Shown here piece after piece: positions 58,749-64,000 of a stretch of DNA of 64,000 bases; positions within the stretch are counted from its first letter, which is position 1; every line of letters begins with the position of its first letter. The notes under the pieces are model-generated. The model was given only the letters and a program-made list of their open reading frames with translations. It did not search any database and was not told the origin of the DNA. Location: assembly GCF_002192535.1 (NCBI RefSeq), contig NZ_NAIA01000003.1, positions 277,952-341,951 of the forward strand. The letters are read 5' to 3'. This DNA is from Polynucleobacter hirudinilacicola. GTDB taxonomy: Bacteria; Pseudomonadota; Gammaproteobacteria; Burkholderiales; Burkholderiaceae. A program made the position numbers and the translations under genes.

Positions 58749-59840
58749 CTATTCGACTTCCTCTTCTTCGCTCAGCACATCAGTGACTACTGCTGAACCA
58801 GATTTAACACCTAACTTCTCACGAATCTTGGCTTCGATATCTTTAGCGATCGCTGGATTCTCTTTTAAGAAGTCACGCACATTATCTTTGCCTTGACCAA
58901 TACGATCACCGTTATAGCTATACCAAGAACCTGATTTTTCAACAAGGTCGGCCTCAACGCCCATATCAATAATTTCGCCTTCTCTTGAAATACCAGCGCC
59001 ATACATGATGTCAAAGATCGCCTCACGGAATGGTGGCGAAACCTTGTTCTTAACTACCTTCACGCGGGTTTCATTGCCAACCACTTCATCACCCTTTTTA
59101 ATACTGCCGATGCGGCGAATATCCAAGCGCATAGAAGCATAGAACTTCAATGCATTACCGCCAGTAGTGGTCTCAGGGGAACCAAACATCACACCAATCT
59201 TCATGCGAATTTGGTTAATGAAAATCACAGTTGTATTGGTACGCTTAATTGCGCCGGTCAACTTACGTAGAGCTTGACTCATGAGACGAGCTTGTAAACC
59301 TGGTAATGAATCGCCCATATCGCCTTCAATCTCAGCCTTAGGAACTAAAGCTGCTACTGAGTCAATGACAATTAAATCAATTGAGCCTGAGCGCACTAAA
59401 GCATCGGCAATTTCTAAAGCTTGCTCACCTGTATCTGGCTGAGAGATCAATAAATTATTTACATCCACACCAAGGCGTGATGCGTACTGAACATCTAATG
59501 CATGCTCAGCATCGATGAACGCACAAGTACCACCAAGCTTTTGCATTTCTGCAATCGCATGCAAAGTTAATGTTGTTTTGCCAGAAGATTCTGGTCCGTA
59601 AATCTCAATCACGCGACCACGTGCCAGTCCACCAACTCCAAGCGCAATATCAAGACCGAGTGAGCCGCTTGATACCACCTGAATATCTTGACTGATTTCA
59701 GCATCGCCCAATCTCATGATCGAGCCCTTGCCAAATTGTTTTTCAATTTGTGCTAAGGCTGCTGTTAGTGCTTTTTGTTTGTCTCCACTCATTCCCTCAA
59801 ATTCTGAGGAGGCTGATTTTCTTTTGTCATCCAAGGCCAT
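58749..59840 (-). CDS. recA: Recombinase RecA
   Basis: [64 protein letters not shown]. Confidence 0.98.
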   Translation of the reverse strand: MALDDKRKSASSEFEGMSGDKQKALTAALAQIEKQFGKGSIMRLGDAEISQDIQVVSSGSLGLDIALGVGGLARGRVIEIYGPESSGKTTLTLHAIAEMQKLGGTCAFIDAEHALDVQYASRLGVDVNNLLISQPDTGEQALEIADALVRSGSIDLIVIDSVAALVPKAEIEGDMGDSLPGLQARLMSQALRKLTGAIKRTNTTVIFINQIRMKIGVMFGSPETTTGGNALKFYASMRLDIRRIGSIKKGDEVVGNETRVKVVKNKVSPPFREAIFDIMYGAGISREGEIIDMGVEADLVEKSGSWYSYNGDRIGQGKDNVRDFLKENPAIAKDIEAKIREKLGVKSGSAVVTDVLSEEEEVE

Positions 59841-59910
59841 TTTTAATTCCTTTTCGCTTTGTATTGGGCTTTTTCCCGAAGTTTTATCTACTGTTTCACA
59901 ACTTAGAAGT

Positions 59911-59930
59911 TACTGTATATAAAAACAGTA
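59911..59930. promoter_or_regulatory. LexA (SOS) box upstream of recA
   Basis: TACTGTATATAAAAACAGTA: contains CTGT-N8-ACAG; 71 bp before the recA ATG and overlapping a TTGCAA-N17-TACAGT promoter. Confidence 0.92.
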
Positions 59931-59958
59931 GTATTTGCAAGCGACTTTTTAAAGGAAT

Positions 59959-60492
59959 TTACGTATTTTTTACTAGGCTAGGATTGGCTACAGGTCTAAG
60001 CCAGTAGAAAAAGAGAGGCATTGCTACCGCCCAGACTAGGCTAATGAGGCCCAAACCAAGGATATGAGACCCAGAACCCCAGTTTGCCGCCCCCATTCGA
60101 ATACCAGCCTCGTAAGATAAGGGACCGCTAATTGCTCCTAAAACTATTCCTAGTACAGGCTTACCATTTAGCCAAGACAGGGAGCTATTGAGGGTGCTAG
60201 CCACCAAAAGCCAGAGCGCCCACATCCATGCTGGCGATAGATAAGGAGAGGGCCATGTGCCCTTAAAGTCGAGGAACCCTGAATACATCAGAAGGCTATC
60301 GGTCAAGATCCCAAAAGACAGAACCTTTAGCAGCAAGCTTAACTCTAGCTTTGGGGTTTGGGAGCGCCAGATGTGAATAGCAATATAGGCCAGGGTTCCG
60401 ATTACCGCCCAGAGCTCATGCTGATAAGCGGCGCCCAAAATGCAAGCAAACCAGCCTACTTGAAAAAAGACAAAGTTCCAAAATTTAGCCAT
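59959..60492 (-). CDS. DUF2878-like membrane protein
   Basis: 177 aa, multiple TM (FFQVGWFACILGAAYQHELWAVIGTLAYIAIHIW ... GAISGPLSYEAGIRMGAANW). Confidence 0.8.
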   Translation of the reverse strand: MAKFWNFVFFQVGWFACILGAAYQHELWAVIGTLAYIAIHIWRSQTPKLELSLLLKVLSFGILTDSLLMYSGFLDFKGTWPSPYLSPAWMWALWLLVASTLNSSLSWLNGKPVLGIVLGAISGPLSYEAGIRMGAANWGSGSHILGLGLISLVWAVAMPLFFYWLRPVANPSLVKNT

Positions 60493-60553
60493 AAGACAAT
60501 TCTAGCCAGCTTAAGAAAAAAGGCCACTGCTGGTGGGCAATGGCCTTTAGATT

Positions 60554-60630
60554 TGGTGGCGAATCAGGGATTTGAACCCCGGACCTGCGGATTATGATTC
60601 CGTCGCTCTAACCAGCTGAGCTAATTCGCC
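60554..60630 (-). tRNA. tRNA-Met (CAT), CCA encoded
   Basis: GGCGAATTAGCTCAGCTGGTTAGAGCGACGGAATCATAATCCGCAGGTCCGGGGTTCAAATCCCTGATTCGCCACCA; perfect 7-bp acceptor stem, loop ATCATAA. Confidence 0.95.
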
Positions 60631-60700
60631 GAATCTGAGATTTTAGCTTATTTGCTCCAAATGCTCAATTTGCCGACTTGAGATCTCGCAATACCGTGAA

Positions 60701-61513
60701 TCAGACGATCTTAATGACTAAATCAGGCAAATTATCGATGCTGCAACGAACTACATCCCCTCGCACAACTGGCCCCACATTCTCTGGCGTTCCGGAGTAA
60801 ATGATGTCTCCAGGGAATAGTTCGTTGGCTTCTGATAGTTTGGCGATTTGTTCCGCTACAGACCAAATCATCTGATCCAAATTCGCTTTTTGCTTTACCA
60901 CTCCGTTCACGGAGAGTGAGATGGCGCCCTTCGTAAAGTGGCCCACTTGCGCAACAGGAAAGATTGGACCAATAGGTGCAGAGTGATCAAAAGATTTTCC
61001 AATTTCCCATGGCTTTTTTTGATCACCCATAAAGCGCTGCAAATCACGACGCGTCATATCAAGACCTAAGGCATAGCCATAAACATGGTCCAGTGCATTT
61101 TGCGGGGAAATATTTTTCCCACCAGTTTTTAATGCTGCCACTAACTCAACTTCGTAATGATAATTTTTAGTCAGCGTTGGATAAGGATGGTCCACTATCT
61201 TGTTGGGTGCTACAAACTGAATAGCATCCGTTGGCTTTTGAAAAAAGAATGGTGGCTCACGCGTAGGATCAGATCCCATCTCGCGAGCGTGCGCTGCATA
61301 ATTTCTGCCAATGCAGTAAATACGGCGCACAGGAAATTCAGCATTGCCACCTGCAATCGGTATGAAGGTTTGCGCTACAACAAATGGGGTCTTCACTACG
61401 TCATCAGTCTTATGCGCCTGAACTCCAGCAACCAAGCCCGCGGAGGACAGTGAGGCAACGCCTAGCTTGATAGCATTTCGCCGACTTAGCACATCATTAT
61501 TGTGATCTGACAT
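60701..61513 (-). CDS. Fumarylacetoacetate hydrolase family protein with N-terminal Tat-like signal
   Basis: FAH fold: RIYCIGRNYAAHAREMGSDPTREPPFFFQKPTDAIQ, HYEVELVAALK, GYALGLDMTRRDLQ, GDIIYSGTPENVGPV; N-term VLSRRNAIKLGVASLSSAGLVAGVQA. Confidence 0.9.
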   Translation of the reverse strand: MSDHNNDVLSRRNAIKLGVASLSSAGLVAGVQAHKTDDVVKTPFVVAQTFIPIAGGNAEFPVRRIYCIGRNYAAHAREMGSDPTREPPFFFQKPTDAIQFVAPNKIVDHPYPTLTKNYHYEVELVAALKTGGKNISPQNALDHVYGYALGLDMTRRDLQRFMGDQKKPWEIGKSFDHSAPIGPIFPVAQVGHFTKGAISLSVNGVVKQKANLDQMIWSVAEQIAKLSEANELFPGDIIYSGTPENVGPVVRGDVVRCSIDNLPDLVIKIV

Positions 61514-61535
61514 TGTTTCACTCCTTTTAACAAAT

Positions 61536-61946
61536 TTATTTCACCAGAAAAGTACTTACCTCTTGTTCTCGGCCATAACGCACATCCAGTTCAATTTTCT
61601 TAGCCAAAAACAGTTTCTTGAGAATCTCATCCTTATTGTCAAAAATAATCGCCGTTTGCTCAGGGTGTCGTGAGAAGGGGTCGCTTGTAACATCTACAGC
61701 CACCCCATCGATCCTGATTTGTCGAATAGAGCGTTTATAAAAGCGATCAGAGCGGATAAAAATCAGACGCTTTACATATTTATCTAAAACCAATTTCTGC
61801 CCCTGCTCATTGGTCTTGAAGTAATAAACTAACTCATCTTTACCGTTCGTAGTGACATCGCGCTCTTCATCCCATTTAGCGTGAGCCCCTTGACTCAGGA
61901 ATACGCTAAAAAATATGATGGTAACTACCCTATATAGGTGCATCAT
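61536..61946 (-). CDS. Small uncharacterised secreted protein
   Basis: 136 aa with signal peptide VVTIIFFSVFLSQGAHA; SD AAAGAGAG; adjacent to the FAH-family gene. Confidence 0.7.
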   Translation of the reverse strand: MMHLYRVVTIIFFSVFLSQGAHAKWDEERDVTTNGKDELVYYFKTNEQGQKLVLDKYVKRLIFIRSDRFYKRSIRQIRIDGVAVDVTSDPFSRHPEQTAIIFDNKDEILKKLFLAKKIELDVRYGREQEVSTFLVK

Positions 61947-61992
61947 TTACTCTCTTTAATTTATCGTTTGATCTTATCAGGCATTTTTACTT

Positions 61993-62604
61993 ATGCGTCT
62001 TCTATCAATTTCTAGTGGCAAGGTATTACCCCTCCTTGGTAATCACCATCCCGATTACAAAACCGTTGCGTCAGCAATTCACAAAAAGAGCGTGAGCAAT
62101 TTGCAAAACCCAAGTCCAGTTGAAATTACCGCTCTTGGGGTGCGGGGTGACGAGCAAGCAGACTTAAATGTGCATGGCGGTATTGAAAAAGCGATCTATA
62201 TGTATCCAGCAGAACACTACGGTTTTTGGAACGAGTTACTAACTCGCGAAACTAAAAAGCCGACTACGCTAATGCATGGTGCCATTGGCGAGAACTTTAC
62301 GATCGAGGGTCTGCTCGAAACCGAAGTCTTTGTTGGGGATAAATTGTTAATTGGCGACCTCGAATTTGTCGTCGTCAAATTGCGTGAGCCCTGCTTCAAA
62401 TTCAACGCTGCTATGCGCTACAAAGGCGCTTCCAAGGCGATGTTGCAATCTGGCTTTAGCGGCTGGTACCTTCGGGTCATCAAGACTGGTGTCTTGGCTG
62501 CCGGAGCACAGATTACTGTTGCGCCTGGAGCAAGAGATATTTCCATTGCTCAGCAAAATCAAAAGCTGCTAAACAATCGAAATCAAAAAGATTTGTGGGA
62601 ATAA
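61993..62604 (+). CDS. MOSC domain protein (YiiM-like)
   Basis: ALGVRGDEQADLNVHGGIEKAIYMYPAEHY, GAIGENFTIEGL, REPCFKFNAAM. Confidence 0.9.
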   Translation: MRLLSISSGKVLPLLGNHHPDYKTVASAIHKKSVSNLQNPSPVEITALGVRGDEQADLNVHGGIEKAIYMYPAEHYGFWNELLTRETKKPTTLMHGAIGENFTIEGLLETEVFVGDKLLIGDLEFVVVKLREPCFKFNAAMRYKGASKAMLQSGFSGWYLRVIKTGVLAAGAQITVAPGARDISIAQQNQKLLNNRNQKDLWE

Positions 62605-62636
62605 AAAAGCCCGATCATTTTGTGATCGGGCTTTTA
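62605..62636. terminator. Bidirectional Rho-independent terminator
   Basis: GCCCGATCA-TTTTG-TGATCGGGC flanked by A-run and T-run between convergent genes. Confidence 0.9.
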
Positions 62637-62668
62637 GATACTGCAGACTAAAGATGCTTTACATCTAA

Positions 62669-64000
62669 TTAGTCACGTGCATAGATATCTACGTCTTTGG
62701 TTTCTTTAATAAAGAGTGTACCGATTACCAATGTCACCGTAGCGATGATGATTGGGTACCAGAGACCATAGTAAATATTACCGTTTTGCGCAACCAAGGC
62801 GAAGGCGATTGTTGGCATCAAGCCACCGAACCAACCGTTACCAATGTGGTATGGCAAGGACATAGAGGTGTAACGAATGCGGGTTGGGAACATCTCAACC
62901 AACATCGCAGCAATTGGACCATAAACCATGGTTACCAAGATCACCAAAATTACCAAGATACCCAAAATTGCAGCGTGATTGATCGCAGCAGGATCAGCCT
63001 TTGCAGGATAACCAGCAGCATTCAATGCATCACGAATTGCTTTCTTGAACTCAGCGTCTTTTGCTTTCGCATCAGCTGGAGCCATACCCTTAGCAGAGTA
63101 GCCCTGAATCTCTGTATCGCCAATCTTCACAACCGCAGTTCCACCAGCAGGGCCGGCGATAGTTGTGTAGCTAGCAGAGTTAGAGGCCATCACCTGCTTT
63201 GCAATATCGCAAGAGCTAGTGAACTTCGCAGTACCTGTTGGGTTGAACTGGAAAGTACATTCGTTCAAATCAGCAGTAATACTTGCTGGTGCAGTTGCCA
63301 TCGCTTTTTCTAACGCTGGGTTAGCAAAGTGAGTCAAGCCGTTAAACAAGGACACTGGTGTGTTCGGGATATACAGAATGATAGCGATTAGCAAACCACC
63401 CATGATGATGACCTTACGGCCAATCTTGTCAGACAAGGTACCGAAAATCACGAAGAATGGTGTGCCGATTACCAATGAAGCAGCAATTAACAAGTTTGCA
63501 GTCTTAGGATCTACCTTCAATACTTGAGTCAGGTAGAACAAGGCATAGAACTGGCCTGTGTACCAAACCACCGCTTGACCTGCAACCAGACCAAACAATG
63601 CCAAGATAACAATCTTCAAGTTCTTCCATTGACCGAATGACTCTGTCAAAGGAGCTTTGGAGAGTTTGCCTTCTTCCTTCATCTTCTTAAAGGCTGGGGA
63701 TTCGTTCATCGATAAACGGATGTATACAGAAACGCCCAACAATACGATGGAGAGGAGGAATGGAACACGCCAGCCCCAAACATCAAAGTCTGGACCAGTA
63801 AATTCACGTGTGAACAAAATCACGAGCAAGGAAAGGAACAAACCTAAAGTAGCAGTTGTTTGAATCCAAGCTGTGTAGGCACCACGCTTACCATGAGGCG
63901 CATGTTCTGCAACGTAAGTAGCAGCACCACCGTACTCACCGCCCAAAGCTAAACCTTGAAGCATACGTAATGCAATCAAGATTACTGGAGCAGCAACACC
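62669..64000 (-). CDS. MFS transporter, metabolite:H+ symporter type (partial, runs off right edge)
   Basis: LRMLQGLALGGEYGGAATYVAEHAPHGKRGAYTAWIQ; frame continues upstream to 64000 (GVAAPVILIALRM), so the 63979 start is internal. Confidence 0.9.
   Translation of the reverse strand, partial: GVAAPVILIALRMLQGLALGGEYGGAATYVAEHAPHGKRGAYTAWIQTTATLGLFLSLLVILFTREFTGPDFDVWGWRVPFLLSIVLLGVSVYIRLSMNESPAFKKMKEEGKLSKAPLTESFGQWKNLKIVILALFGLVAGQAVVWYTGQFYALFYLTQVLKVDPKTANLLIAASLVIGTPFFVIFGTLSDKIGRKVIIMGGLLIAIILYIPNTPVSLFNGLTHFANPALEKAMATAPASITADLNECTFQFNPTGTAKFTSSCDIAKQVMASNSASYTTIAGPAGGTAVVKIGDTEIQGYSAKGMAPADAKAKDAEFKKAIRDALNAAGYPAKADPAAINHAAILGILVILVILVTMVYGPIAAMLVEMFPTRIRYTSMSLPYHIGNGWFGGLMPTIAFALVAQNGNIYYGLWYPIIIATVTLVIGTLFIKETKDVDIYARD

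Overview
The window is a gene-dense, mostly housekeeping stretch of a beta-proteobacterial chromosome. Gene content and proteins look like Burkholderiaceae, probably Polynucleobacter (inference; no search was run). It is almost fully coding, with about 50 genes, one tRNA-Met, and no IS elements, prophage or CRISPR that I can see. Recognisable blocks: glnE / yhdP-nitrilase-tldD / aroG / cobO / glcDEF-yggS-proC / ubiA-recG / queA-tgt-yajC-secD-secF / waaA-purB / GST / mnmA / pntAA-pntAB-pntB / groSL / a BvgAS-like signalling operon / dacB / sua5-purK-purE-purC-fba-pyk-pgk / ilvE-zf-waaF / bepA-moaC / pilin / terC / sucCD / recA-recX / tRNA / FAH-family / MOSC / MFS transporter (partial). Strongest items for a second look: (1) a three-gene operon (35.85-39.77 kb) encoding an EAL-like protein that appears to lack all its catalytic motifs, a LuxR-type response regulator and a one-VFT BvgS-like hybrid kinase, with the first gene's Shine-Dalgarno inside an 8-bp inverted repeat; (2) a recurrent -10-like hexamer exactly 6-7 nt upstream of the start codon of about 13 transcription-unit-leading genes, mostly without a Shine-Dalgarno, suggesting widespread leaderless transcription; (3) classical operators read directly from sequence: a CIRCE element over the groSL promoter and a LexA box over the recA promoter.
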